In this document: one piece after another, positions 1 through 8,678 of the stretch
How the letters are laid out: each line of letters starts with the position of its first letter
Numbering within the stretch: position 1 is the stretch's first letter
From: a virus
Virus record (IMG/VR): IMGVR_UViG_3300027522_000041
Coordinates: 1 to 23,483 of that record
Direction: 5' to 3' (one strand)
DNA: 23,483 nt
Made by a program: the position numbers and the translations under genes
The notes under the pieces: generated by a model
Told to the model about the DNA's origin: nothing
The model's input: only the letters and a program-made list of their open reading frames with translations
Database searches by the model: none

Positions 1-1205
1 CCACCCTCTCTTAATCTTAGAGCATTACCCAATATATCATAACCGATATTGTTAGGTGCTTCAATTAATGTTTTACCAGAAGCGTTACTCCAATCCATCA
101 TACCCAACTGAGGTATGGTAGGTTGTTGGTCATCGTATGTAGCACCTGATATAGTTCCGTTATTACCACCGCCTGAACTATCGTAAGCAATCGAACCGCT
201 ACCTTCCGATAAAGCCCAGTAACCTACTAGATTAGCTAAAGCAACCGAACCGCCTTTATTAAATACAAGGTCGTTTGGGTTGTTGTAGTCAATTAAAGCG
301 TCTGCTAAGGTTAATTGAGCATCGTAAATTTGAATATCAGCTATCGTTATAAGTCCATAGTCAGAATCTATTTTAGCAAGGTCAAATTCATCTACTAGAA
401 TATTAGTATCAGTAGTAATTACTACTCGCTTATAAGTCGTTCCTATTGCATCCGTATCAACTCCATTCACATAGATATTAGCGTTTGACCAAGTACCATT
501 TAAAGTAATAGTTCCGCTTACAGATGTTATATTATGAGTAGATGTAAGATTTGCTATCTGTTCAGTTGTATTAGTCGCATCTAATTTAATCCAAAAGCAA
601 ATAGATTTTAGGTTTATATTAGGGTCGCCAAAATCAATATCAACCGAATCATTCCCATTAAACTCCAAAGCCTTTCCTGTAAACAACTTAGCGTTGTTCG
701 TGTTGGTAGAAGCGTCAGGAGCGAATTGTCCTGCTTTTTTTACTGTGATGTTAGATATTGATAAGGTTGTTCCACCACCACCTGCCCTCGTTTCTATTTT
801 AAGAGAGTTTGTGTTAGATGCTGTTAAAACAACTGTAAATCTATCATTAGACGAAAACGTGTTAGACCACGTATTCCCTACACCAATCCTAATATTCCCC
901 TTTACGTAATTAGAAATATCAAAAGATAATTGGTATTCTGTACCCGCTACAATAGCAATAGCATTGCTTTGAGTAAATGATGAACTGAAATCAGCGTCTG
1001 TCGCATCAGCCTTATCAGTTCCAAGACTCCAACCCGAACCAAAAGTCCAAGCCGTTGTTCCTGTAGGAAAATCACCATCAACCACCAACTCAGCCCCCAA
1101 GACATCAGCCTTAGTAAAGCCAAGCCACATTTGTAAGTTCGAACTAACTATACTAGTTAATACGGCACTAAATCTTTTTATTCCTAACCCTATGCCTAAA
1201 AACAT
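1..1205 (-). CDS. Tail adhesin / receptor-binding protein with CBM-like and LamG-like domains (3' end beyond window)
   Basis: This frame opens with ATG at 1205 and stays open for 401 codons to the left edge, so the C-terminus is missing. Residues about 35-157 look like a family 4/9 carbohydrate-binding module: an early GAELVVDGDF strand, a central YQLSFDISNY strand and a closing LSISNITVKKA strand. Residues about 172-358 look like a LamG/concanavalin-A-like jelly roll, with SICFWIKLD near the start and GYWALSEGSGSIAYDSS near the end. Such domains bind glycans, so a host-surface adhesin at the tail tip is the natural role (inference). The start lies 3 bases after the stop of the 94-aa gene and the protein is last in the fibre cluster. 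Codon choice is odd: 7 TCG and 8 ACG codons in 401, against 4 in the 505 codons of the fibre at 1924-3441, which suggests recent acquisition of this gene or its domains. Confident in coding and domain type; the exact role is inferred. Confidence 0.8.
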   Translation of the reverse strand, partial: MFLGIGLGIKRFSAVLTSIVSSNLQMWLGFTKADVLGAELVVDGDFPTGTTAWTFGSGWSLGTDKADATDADFSSSFTQSNAIAIVAGTEYQLSFDISNYVKGNIRIGVGNTWSNTFSSNDRFTVVLTASNTNSLKIETRAGGGGTTLSISNITVKKAGQFAPDASTNTNNAKLFTGKALEFNGNDSVDIDFGDPNINLKSICFWIKLDATNTTEQIANLTSTHNITSVSGTITLNGTWSNANIYVNGVDTDAIGTTYKRVVITTDTNILVDEFDLAKIDSDYGLITIADIQIYDAQLTLADALIDYNNPNDLVFNKGGSVALANLVGYWALSEGSGSIAYDSSGGGNNGTISGATYDDQQPTIPQLGMMDWSNASGKTLIEAPNNIGYDILGNALRLREG

Positions 1206-1208
1206 ACG

Positions 1209-1493
1209 CTATAATTTATAGGCTATTATTGATCCGCCAGTTAAAGCTAGTGACGTAAAATTACCCTGTAAGGTTATTCCAGTAGATACTAGAAAATCTA
1301 CATCAGCATCTACAATAAAAGATACATCACATGCGCTTATATCTATAGTAGCATCAGCTAGAACTGTAAAAGCTGTGAAGGGCCCTGCGTGCAACGAAGT
1401 GTCATTTATTAGAATAGCAGCACTTGGTGCTACTGCTCGCCCTATACTTTTATTTATTGCATCTAATAATATTTCTTGATCTGTACGTAACAT
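1209..1493 (-). CDS. Small virion-associated protein (94 aa), unknown function
   Basis: I do not recognise a named family. The 94-aa product begins with a short helical stretch (MLRTDQEILLDAINKSIGRA), and the rest alternates hydrophobic and small residues (ILINDTSLHAGPFTAF, IDISACDVSFIV, LQGNFTSLALTGG) as expected of a small beta-sandwich. It sits between a coiled-coil protein and a CBM/LamG adhesin with only 3 and 10 bases of spacing, so it probably belongs to the fibre operon and may be a small tail-tip, baseplate or decoration protein (inference from position and shape). It starts at ATG with an A/T-rich leader and no Shine-Dalgarno motif. No signal peptide or membrane helix is visible. 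Confidence 0.7.
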   Translation of the reverse strand: MLRTDQEILLDAINKSIGRAVAPSAAILINDTSLHAGPFTAFTVLADATIDISACDVSFIVDADVDFLVSTGITLQGNFTSLALTGGSIIAYKL

Positions 1494-1503
1494 AATATAT
1501 GTT

Positions 1504-1902
1504 TTAATTTATAATTAAATTAATAGCCTCTATTTGACTTGCTGTTATTTTTGTTGGTAAAATATCTTCACTTACAGTATGTAGCTCAATATCAACCGTT
1601 ATATCTAACATTTCTTCAATTTTAGCTACATGAGTTTTTCTTCTTTCTATAACTTCAAAGTTTTCTTTTTCAAGTTTAGCAATAGCTTCTGTATCATCTT
1701 TAAGTTGATTAGCTTGCTGTGATAATGCTAAAAACTCTTTAGAAGGGCTTGCCATGTCTTCTAACTTTGATAGTTTTTGTTTTAGTGTAGTTATATTTTT
1801 AGCCACTACTAATCCAAATTTTACGCCTTCCAGATCTTTAACTAATTGTAGTCCATTAAATAAATCTACAAATTCTCTGTTTTTGTTTTTAAAAGTCAAC
1901 AT
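1504..1902 (-). CDS. Coiled-coil tail-cluster protein, unknown function
   Basis: The 132-aa product has a predicted alpha/coiled-coil core from about residue 38 to 98 (LKQKLSKLEDM, FLALSQQANQLKDDTEAIAKL, FEVIERRKTHVAKIEEML) rich in Leu, Lys and Glu. The N-terminal part (FVDLFNGLQLVKDLEGVKFG) and the C-terminal ILPTKITASQIEAINLIIN look globular. Similar short coiled-coil proteins are common among phage tail genes and are sometimes called DUF1617-like; I cannot verify that membership here. It lies between a fibre gene and the small 94-aa gene, 10 bases upstream of the latter, so it may be a fibre chaperone, a trimerisation factor or a minor tail protein. Start is ATG after an AT-only leader. 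Coding is secure, function is not. Confidence 0.7.
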   Translation of the reverse strand: MLTFKNKNREFVDLFNGLQLVKDLEGVKFGLVVAKNITTLKQKLSKLEDMASPSKEFLALSQQANQLKDDTEAIAKLEKENFEVIERRKTHVAKIEEMLDITVDIELHTVSEDILPTKITASQIEAINLIIN

Positions 1903-1923
1903 ATATAAAAAATTAATTGGTTA

Positions 1924-3441
1924 CTATCCTATACGATACATGGTAATAGCACTTGCACCTGTACGTCTTAATCTGAAGGTTCCTGTACCTATAGATACTG
2001 CATTATCTGCCGCATCTTGCGCATGTACTACCATATTCCCAACAAGGGTTACACCAGTACCAGCTGTTAAAGTTACATTCTGGAGTCCATCCGTGGCTAA
2101 GTTAATTAAAATCCAATCAACCGCATCATTATCTGCAGTTAAACTTAACCCTGATACTAAGTTAGCAGCAGTATCGGTTGCTTTACTTCTATCTGTTGTT
2201 GGAGTACATTGTACTATACCTGTAAGAATGTTAGCTGCACTAACAACTGTAGTACCGTCATCTGTTGTAGCTTGTGTTCCTTGGTATTTAATTATCTGTG
2301 GAGTAGAAGAAGAACGTGCGTATAACGGCTTTGCAGCTACTACTAAGTTTCCTGCATTTACAGTAAGACCTTGAAGAATGTCTACCGTAAGTGCAGTTGT
2401 TCTAGAACCTCCTGCTGTAAATGTTTTTAATAAAATGTTACCAGGCGCACCTGATACTCCATTTCCTGCAGATAATTCTAAATTACCTCCAGTTCCATTT
2501 CCTACACCATCACCTGCGTCAATTATTAAAGCACCACCAGCAGCGTTTCCGCCTCCACCATCAGCACCCTTAACAGTCAACTCTAGCCCTGCTGTACCTG
2601 AGGCAGATGTCATAGCTGTTATAGTATGTGCTTTATAGTCATTTGTATTACCTACTACAATTGCATTAGCAGTTGTACCACACAAGTGTAATTGCCCAGC
2701 AATAGTAGGTACACTAGGAGTACTATCTCCTATAAATACTTTACCATCCGCATCAACAGAAATACCTTCTTTTGTACCGTCTCCTGAAACAAAACTTCTA
2801 CCTGCTGCGTGGTCTAAATTAATATCATGTGCATTACAATCTAAATCAGCAGTTAAGCCTCCTAAACTTGCAGCAATAGTAATTGCTCCGGCAGCATTTG
2901 TAATAGTTACATTAGTACCTGCTGTAAGAGTAGAAACTGACGGATAACCAGTAGTAGCATTACCTATTAAAAGTTGTCCGTGTGTAGACATTGTAGATGT
3001 TGCAAACTGGTTTGCGCCAGACGCATATAGTATAGATCCTTTAGCAACTACTCCTAAACCTGTACCACCAGAACTTACAGGGCATGAACCTGTAATTACA
3101 GTATTAAAGTTAACTCCTTTAGTAAATTGAGCAGAAGTATTATCACACAAATTCAGATCTATACCTGCAGGTAATACTGATAAACTTATATTGTTTGAAA
3201 CAGTTGATGCAGTCAACATACTCGTAGTAGCTGACTTTATACCTTTATAATTTAACTGATTCTTATTAGTTATATTTACATATAGAGACTCAGAATTACT
3301 TCCCACAGTTGTTACACTTGGAAATAAATTAGTAAGAGGATACTTCTTAGCTGAATTGTTACCAGTGTTAGTAACCAACAGGACGTCATTTGCCGCTGCC
3401 GATGTTTTTGCTAGTGTGGATAGTGATTTTATTTCTGCCAT
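1924..3441 (-). CDS. Tail fibre protein with Gly-rich segment (505 aa)
   Basis: The N-terminus (MAEIKSLSTLAKTSAAANDV, then LLVTNTGNNSAKKYPLTNLF) has the look of a phage tail-fibre anchor. Residues about 118-195 carry the fibre-type pattern SSGGTGLG...GSILYASGANQF...HGQLLIGNATTGYPS...LTAGTNVTIT. Residues 291-334 are strongly glycine-rich with GGxLxLxAGxG spacing, which can form a glycine-rich shaft or polyglycine-II-like layer as in some adhesins (family knowledge, not proven here). The C-terminus (TLTAGTGVTLVGN, then GTGTFRLRRTGASAITMYRIG) looks like a beta-rich tip. It follows the 1510-aa fibre after only 6 bases and has an ATG with an A-rich leader. Role: host attachment or side fibre. It could instead be a baseplate-attached appendage; no chaperone or endosialidase domain is visible. 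Confidence 0.8.
   Translation of the reverse strand: MAEIKSLSTLAKTSAAANDVLLVTNTGNNSAKKYPLTNLFPSVTTVGSNSESLYVNITNKNQLNYKGIKSATTSMLTASTVSNNISLSVLPAGIDLNLCDNTSAQFTKGVNFNTVITGSCPVSSGGTGLGVVAKGSILYASGANQFATSTMSTHGQLLIGNATTGYPSVSTLTAGTNVTITNAAGAITIAASLGGLTADLDCNAHDINLDHAAGRSFVSGDGTKEGISVDADGKVFIGDSTPSVPTIAGQLHLCGTTANAIVVGNTNDYKAHTITAMTSASGTAGLELTVKGADGGGGNAAGGALIIDAGDGVGNGTGGNLELSAGNGVSGAPGNILLKTFTAGGSRTTALTVDILQGLTVNAGNLVVAAKPLYARSSSTPQIIKYQGTQATTDDGTTVVSAANILTGIVQCTPTTDRSKATDTAANLVSGLSLTADNDAVDWILINLATDGLQNVTLTAGTGVTLVGNMVVHAQDAADNAVSIGTGTFRLRRTGASAITMYRIG
2440..2571 (-). repeat. Glycine-rich repeat segment within the 505-aa fibre
   Basis: Residues 291-334 of the 505-aa fibre are dominated by Gly, with Ala, Asn and Asp (KGADGGGGNAAGG, then DAGDGVGNGTGGN and SAGNGVSGAPGN). 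The spacing GGxLxL/I-x-AGxG recurs about every 15-18 residues, which fits a regular beta or glycine-rich helical shaft. Confidence 0.6.
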
Positions 3442-3447
3442 TTTATT

Positions 3448-6400
3448 TTATTTAAGATTAGAATTGTTAACCGTAATTACAATTCCGTTAATAGTTATTA
3501 CTGATTCCACTTCGACAGTCTTTCCAGACTCTGCATTACTTACAGGAAGTTGACATTGTCTACAATAATTTTGTACAAAATTAATAAATTTACCTAAGTA
3601 GTTCTTACTGTGAGGCTTAGTTGGAGGCTCTTCGCATAGAACCCATCCAGGCCATACTCCAGGAGCATACTTAATATAAGGAAGATCTGGCAAGGCCATT
3701 CCAGTGTACACAGAACTTGAAGTGCTGAACACCTCTAATTGAGTACCTGATACATGTAAACTATCACTAGACTCTAGATACTTCAAAGTGTAAAATTTTT
3801 CTCTGGTTGTCCCAGAAACCTCAGCACTGTAATTATACTTGTACGTTTCTCCCACTTTGTATCGCCTAGACCCAGACCCTATAATTCCTAATGACAAATG
3901 CTCTACAATCGGAAGAGTGTTTGCAGCTTTTGCTTTACATGTTTTAAATTCTCCAGTACTAGGAGTAGCAGGGTCTGCACAATTGTATATACAATCTAAG
4001 CCTTTTTTACTCATAAGGTATTCTACCAGTATAAGTTTCCACGCATCTCTTGTCACACAATCTGATTTACCAGTTATAGTGTTTATAAATGCGTTTGTAC
4101 CAGCAGTACCAATACACTTTCTAATAACTTGTAGCTGCTGCTCTGTGTTGGCAGGCATGCAGAATGCAGGAGAATATAGATTATCTATAAATCCATACTT
4201 ACAAGGGTTACATTGTTCCCCATTCGCTCCATTTTGAGTAGACGGATCTGTACATGGGAGGGACGCAAACTCGTTATAATTGTTTGCTTCTGAATCTGTA
4301 CATCCGTAATCAGCGCATAAGCTTTGATTACACGACCCATTACCAGTTGCAGGGTCTATAGAAGAATCGTATGTACCCGAAGCTGGATCACAGCACCCGC
4401 AAGCTCCACCATCTCCTAGAGCCCTTGCGCCTGATGCACTAATGTTAAGATTAAACCCACCGGACACATCGTCCATTCCACTAAATTCTCCTGAATTAAA
4501 TAACGCAGTTAATTCGCCGTCAATATCTGTGATATGACATACACAGGCTCCTGAGTAAATCCCACTGTTTACAAGTGGTTGATCTCCTGAGAGTATATAT
4601 ATTGTATATAAGCCTGCATCTATATTTGAAACTAGAAAAGAAGTACCCCCGCCTGTCTGTGTGGACACAATGGTTACCCCATTATCTATACCTTGCGTAC
4701 TTAAAAAGTTACCGTCATCAATCACACTACTAAATCCTAAGTAGTTAGTCCCTGAAAGCTGCACATTATCGCCTTCATCAATTCCTACCGTATTATTAGT
4801 GTTAACAAATCTAAAACTAACAGGACCACTGTATGATGTATTTGAAATTGTAAAAGACCCACTGCTAGTTCCAGTTCCAGCACATGTGTCTGGAGGAATT
4901 TGACTAACTATGCTCCAATTATTAAATGAATGACAATTCTCCTCTACCTCGTAGTAGCAGGTCCCATCATTTGTGTTTGCAGAAGGTTCGTAGTTACACG
5001 CTGATGCATTTGTACAGCCATTAACTACTAACTCACTGCAAGTCCCATCATCTTCGGTAGCGGAAGGGTCATAGTTCATAAACGTAGGATCTGTACATCC
5101 TAGTGACTGCGTAGTAATACATGCAGTTGCTACAGAGCCAGTTGGAAATATTTCATCACCATATTCAGGATACGTTTGTGTGAATTCATAAGATACTTCA
5201 CTGTATTCTATATATGTAGGATCTGTACACCCACAAGGGCTTCCATAATTTCCAGTTAGAGAAGTCCAATTCCCAGCCCCATCAATAGCGGGGAATCCAC
5301 CTACATACCCAGCACATGTACCATCGTCCACTGAAGCAGTTGAATCATAATTACATGCAATAGGATCTGTACATCCCGGATATAGATAGTCAAACGCAGA
5401 CTCACACTCTTGACATAAATTCTCTCCTGTCAGATAGTCTCCTAAACCTCCCGATTCATTAACTTCCACAATACTAAACACTTGCGGTCCATTGGGAAGA
5501 AGAGTTATATTACAGATGTCCATAAGCCCATTATCTCCAGATATTTCAATATGTAGAGTCCCCAGCTGTGTGCCAACGTTAGAATTTATACTAGAAACAG
5601 TTGTACCAAAAGAAGTTGTCTCTTGGAAATTATAGATTCCATTCAATCCTTCGTCCTCATCCTGCGCAAGATGTATTGCAGTTTGGGTATCAGAGTATGA
5701 CCACTCAGTTTGGTCGGGGCTCACTAGGACAGTGTTCGCCACAGTAGCGCCTGTACTTTGATTTATAGTATAATATGTTGTAAAATAGCTAAAATTAGAA
5801 ATATAAACCCCTATTGGAATATAATTTAAGTTTAAAACCCTTTGACAGTACTCGTATAAAATAGATGTCTGTAAAAAAGAACTAGCGGTAGCCTGTAAAC
5901 TCCAAGCAATGTTTGTGTAAGCTTGGAGTGTCGGACTAGTTACGTTCCCAAGTTGGTATGTAAAGTACATTTTAAACTCACAAGCTTCCATTGCCTCAGT
6001 ATTCTGATATGCAAGGGTCCAAGTAAACATGTCATCAACCGTAGTCTGTAACGTTTCAGATGACGCAGGTGTACCGTAGCAGCTGCTTGGGTTGGTGTCA
6101 TAAAAAAGGCTATAAGTATCAGCGCCTATGTAATTAAAGGCTGTAGGATCATTACAACCAATTTTTAGTACTTGTACTATTAAATATGAAGCACACCCCT
6201 CTAATTCATGTGTACTATTACTATCCACATAACTTATCTTGTAGATGTAAGCGCCTCCAGGTAGGTTTGCGGTCAATCCGCCTGTGATAGTTGTTGTTGA
6301 TGCGTATGTAGTAGTTGTAGGGGTTGCCTCAGAAGTCCCTAAACTCCAATATAAAACTGAATTATATGGATCGGCACTAACTTGATCATATAGGGCGTCC

Positions 6401-7980
6401 GCGGAAGCGTTAGTGACAAATAGGGTTTTTCTTTCAAGTTTTATTACCCCTCCACTGCCATCAATCTCCACAGAGTCATCAAGGTTAAAGGAGTAATCCG
6501 CAGAAGTAGTATTATCTACTATAGTAGCAAAACTTACATTTAGTGTAAAAGACCCATCATTATTAGTACTTGTCGCATGCTGTAAGCTAGTAGAGTTTAG
6601 ATTGAATGCCCTCGTAGGGTCAGAGATCTCAACGTCGTGTATCTTTATAATATTAACTGCGTCAGTTGTATTATCATTAGTATTAGTATGTAACACTCCT
6701 GATGTGTTATGGCACCACCTACACACATCAGCTTCGCCTACTCCTTCTGCCAAGTAGTTTACTGCAGATGCAATGTGGCAATTTACAGAAGCTTGCGCCT
6801 CAAGGGTAACTATTCCCGAAACAGAGGCAGTCTCCACAAGTCCGTTGGCGTCAGTAACTGAAAACGTATACTGCTGTGTAGGTAGTGTAGTACCGCTTAG
6901 GTTAGTTATTTGTAAGGAAGTGTTACTAGTATTAGTAGCATCAAAGGCACTATTACTGCAGGTAGTATCTGAAGGTGGGCATGTAAAATTAAGATCGTAC
7001 GGAGGTGTACCACCTGACCAACTCAGATCTATATACCCACTACTAGCAACTCCTTCCGGAGATTGAAAATCATCAACATCTACGACAAAAAAAGCATCAT
7101 CTGCATTATCATATGTACAACAGATAGATTGCTGCACTAAAGTATAAATGTCTGATGCCGAATTTGCAGCAGATTGGTTGGCAAAATTATTAATTGAATT
7201 AGTTTCCGTACATCCCGTAGGCCACGGAGAAGCTAGATAGTAGTTATTAGCATTTGGGTCTCCACAAACTTTTAATACAGGTAATTGAGGATCAAATTCA
7301 GGTCCCCCCTTAATTGTAGTTACTACTAAGACTGATCCTCCAGTCCCACCAGTTCCATTCTGTGGAGCTTTCCCCATTCCAAATTCCCCTATAGACCCTG
7401 TAAATGATCTAGTGGATGATGTTTTTGGAGCAAACCCAATGTTCTTATCCCCATACTGATTTAGCAGTTCTGGGTTTATGTCAATTAAAGAAGTCTTACT
7501 ATTTGTAATAAAGTAATCCTTACTGTTAACATATATGTAATTACGCGCACTAAATCCTTTATTAGAGGTAACAGATATAGAATAGGCGTAAATATTTTTA
7601 GTTGGGGTAGGAGTAAATTTTACAGAATATATAAGATCGGACGAGTTAGAAACTGCGTCCGAATATAAATAAGTAATATCATCTAAAGATATTCGTTCAG
7701 TTCCCTGCGAGAGATCGTCAAACCCTATAGTAAGTGTTATGGTATTACTTTTAGAAGCCTTTCTATTTAGAATATTTAAAGGGATGGCTATTTCAGTTCT
7801 TCTAACATTATCTCTACTTGACGTAGTTGCTGTATAGCCGCTACTTTTTACAGTAGAATTTTCGTAACTTATCTCAAATCCCGTATGGGATGAAACACCT
7901 ATTCCTTCCTTTGAGAATACATTTAAGATTACAGTTTCATTATGTACTAGTGCCGTTACAGCTGTAAATTGATAAGCCAA
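3448..7980 (-). CDS. Giant cysteine-repeat tail fibre/adhesin (1510 aa)
   Basis: This is the largest gene here. Residues 1-235 form a probable virion-attachment head ending in a Gly-rich hinge (NGTGGTGGS). About 318-392 resembles a SprB repeat (LSWSGGTPPYDLNF, then YTFSVTDANG), known from Bacteroidota gliding adhesins. From about residue 238 onwards, six to eight copies of a Cys motif of the form GCTDPxAxNYxxxAxxDDGTC occur, best preserved near 4956-5027, 5035-5103 and 5310-5383 and degenerate near 4250, 5220, 6140, 7200 and 7250. Such motifs are typical of secreted proteins of marine Bacteroidota; paired Cys suggest disulphide- or metal-stabilised modules outside the cell. The C-terminal 250 residues are again Cys-containing and unrecognised. 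The only available start is TTG at 7980 (next in-frame Met is about 200 codons in), and the frame is continuous with the upstream 200-aa gene apart from one TAA. Likely a host-binding fibre; enzymatic activity is not visible. Confidence 0.8.
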   Translation of the reverse strand: MAYQFTAVTALVHNETVILNVFSKEGIGVSSHTGFEISYENSTVKSSGYTATTSSRDNVRRTEIAIPLNILNRKASKSNTITLTIGFDDLSQGTERISLDDITYLYSDAVSNSSDLIYSVKFTPTPTKNIYAYSISVTSNKGFSARNYIYVNSKDYFITNSKTSLIDINPELLNQYGDKNIGFAPKTSSTRSFTGSIGEFGMGKAPQNGTGGTGGSVLVVTTIKGGPEFDPQLPVLKVCGDPNANNYYLASPWPTGCTETNSINNFANQSAANSASDIYTLVQQSICCTYDNADDAFFVVDVDDFQSPEGVASSGYIDLSWSGGTPPYDLNFTCPPSDTTCSNSAFDATNTSNTSLQITNLSGTTLPTQQYTFSVTDANGLVETASVSGIVTLEAQASVNCHIASAVNYLAEGVGEADVCRWCHNTSGVLHTNTNDNTTDAVNIIKIHDVEISDPTRAFNLNSTSLQHATSTNNDGSFTLNVSFATIVDNTTSADYSFNLDDSVEIDGSGGVIKLERKTLFVTNASADALYDQVSADPYNSVLYWSLGTSEATPTTTTYASTTTITGGLTANLPGGAYIYKISYVDSNSTHELEGCASYLIVQVLKIGCNDPTAFNYIGADTYSLFYDTNPSSCYGTPASSETLQTTVDDMFTWTLAYQNTEAMEACEFKMYFTYQLGNVTSPTLQAYTNIAWSLQATASSFLQTSILYEYCQRVLNLNYIPIGVYISNFSYFTTYYTINQSTGATVANTVLVSPDQTEWSYSDTQTAIHLAQDEDEGLNGIYNFQETTSFGTTVSSINSNVGTQLGTLHIEISGDNGLMDICNITLLPNGPQVFSIVEVNESGGLGDYLTGENLCQECESAFDYLYPGCTDPIACNYDSTASVDDGTCAGYVGGFPAIDGAGNWTSLTGNYGSPCGCTDPTYIEYSEVSYEFTQTYPEYGDEIFPTGSVATACITTQSLGCTDPTFMNYDPSATEDDGTCSELVVNGCTNASACNYEPSANTNDGTCYYEVEENCHSFNNWSIVSQIPPDTCAGTGTSSGSFTISNTSYSGPVSFRFVNTNNTVGIDEGDNVQLSGTNYLGFSSVIDDGNFLSTQGIDNGVTIVSTQTGGGTSFLVSNIDAGLYTIYILSGDQPLVNSGIYSGACVCHITDIDGELTALFNSGEFSGMDDVSGGFNLNISASGARALGDGGACGCCDPASGTYDSSIDPATGNGSCNQSLCADYGCTDSEANNYNEFASLPCTDPSTQNGANGEQCNPCKYGFIDNLYSPAFCMPANTEQQLQVIRKCIGTAGTNAFINTITGKSDCVTRDAWKLILVEYLMSKKGLDCIYNCADPATPSTGEFKTCKAKAANTLPIVEHLSLGIIGSGSRRYKVGETYKYNYSAEVSGTTREKFYTLKYLESSDSLHVSGTQLEVFSTSSSVYTGMALPDLPYIKYAPGVWPGWVLCEEPPTKPHSKNYLGKFINFVQNYCRQCQLPVSNAESGKTVEVESVITINGIVITVNNSNLK
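4250..5385 (-). repeat. Tandem-like cysteine motif repeats (GCTDPxAxNY…DDGTC)
   Basis: Five copies lie in this interval: near 4250-4308 (YGCTDSEANNYNEF), 4956-5027 (NGCTNASACNYEPSANTNDG), 5035-5103 (LGCTDPTFMNYDPSATEDDG), 5200-5240 (CGCTDPTYIEYSE) and 5310-5383 (PGCTDPIACNYDSTASVDDG). At DNA level they share the plus-strand core gatctgtacaycc (for example at 5088-5100 and 5363-5375). Degenerate relatives lie outside at about 6120-6162 and 7180-7272. Confidence 0.8.
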
Positions 7981-7998
7981 ATTAGTAGGATTTAATAG

Positions 7999-8601
7999 TT
8001 AGTAACTGCCTGATCCCGAAGATACAGAATTTGAATTTCCACATCCACATCCATTTGAACATAGCTCTATTGATTTATTATATTTATTTTCAGCGTCTTG
8101 GACTGCTGCTTGTAAAATCATAGAGTTAGGACCTTCAGAACTGCTTAAACTTTTTAAAACAAATTCTGCGGACCTTTTAAATAAAAACATTTTTTGAGCA
8201 TCTAAAAGACTTTCATTACACTTGTCATCTGTGCAGTCACAGTCCACAGCTGTGTACATCTTATCTGCGATACAACAATCTATAGTCTTACCTAGTAGTA
8301 GGGCACCATAAGATTTTACACTTGCATTAGCAGATGTAGTATTTAACTCAAATAAATTTACCCCTTTCCAATCTATACCTAATGCTTTAAACTGAGCACT
8401 TGCAATTGTAATAGTAAAAGTACCAGTAACTCCAGTAGCAGATGAGTGGCTAGTATTGTTAGGATTTACTATAGCTATTCCCGCAGACACATTCACTGGG
8501 CTGGGGTATACTCGTATATTTCCAAAAGTCTCGTTTATAAGACTATATTTTATTAATATTATATCAGAATCAGAAGATTCTATAACACTTAGTATTGCCA
8601 T
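7999..8601 (-). CDS. Virion/tail-cluster protein with Cys-rich middle and Gly/Ser/Cys tail (200 aa)
   Basis: I do not recognise a named family. Residues 1-105 are beta-type (SVIESSDSDIILIKYSLIN, then GTFTITIASAQFKALG). A Cys cluster follows at about 108-128 (CCIADKMYTAVDCDCTDDKC), then a helical stretch (LLDAQKMFLFKRSAEFVLKSL and AVQDAENKYNKSIELC), and a Gly/Ser/Cys tail (CSNGCGCGNSNSVSSGSGSY). It starts with ATG just after an intrinsic terminator and directly precedes the 1510-aa fibre in the same reading frame, separated by TAA plus six codons. It is probably a fibre-linked structural protein or adaptor (inference from position and shared Cys richness). The cysteine pairs could bind metal or form disulphides. 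Confidence 0.7.
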   Translation of the reverse strand: MAILSVIESSDSDIILIKYSLINETFGNIRVYPSPVNVSAGIAIVNPNNTSHSSATGVTGTFTITIASAQFKALGIDWKGVNLFELNTTSANASVKSYGALLLGKTIDCCIADKMYTAVDCDCTDDKCNESLLDAQKMFLFKRSAEFVLKSLSSSEGPNSMILQAAVQDAENKYNKSIELCSNGCGCGNSNSVSSGSGSY

Positions 8602-8622
8602 TAGAAAGGTTTTTTAAATTAT

Positions 8623-8657
8623 AAAAAAGCTACTAAGGGAACCAGTCCCTTAGTTGC
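8623..8657 (-). terminator. Intrinsic terminator between decoration-type gene and 200-aa gene
   Basis: On the minus strand GCAACTAAGGGA pairs with TCCCTTAGTAGC (12-bp stem with one mismatch, 9 bp perfect) around a 5-base loop at 8641-8645, followed at once by TTTTTT (8628-8623) and more A/T. This is a classic Rho-independent terminator placed 21 bases after the stop of the 128-aa gene. It ends a segment encoding likely abundant virion proteins, or reduces read-through into the fibre genes. Confidence 0.85.
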
Positions 8658-8678
8658 TTAGTATTTTAAAGAATATTA

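Noticed and set aside
4250-5385. CRISPR-like array suggested by repeated gatctgtacatcc
   Set aside because: The repeats are in frame within a coding Cys motif, are imperfect and have irregular spacing.
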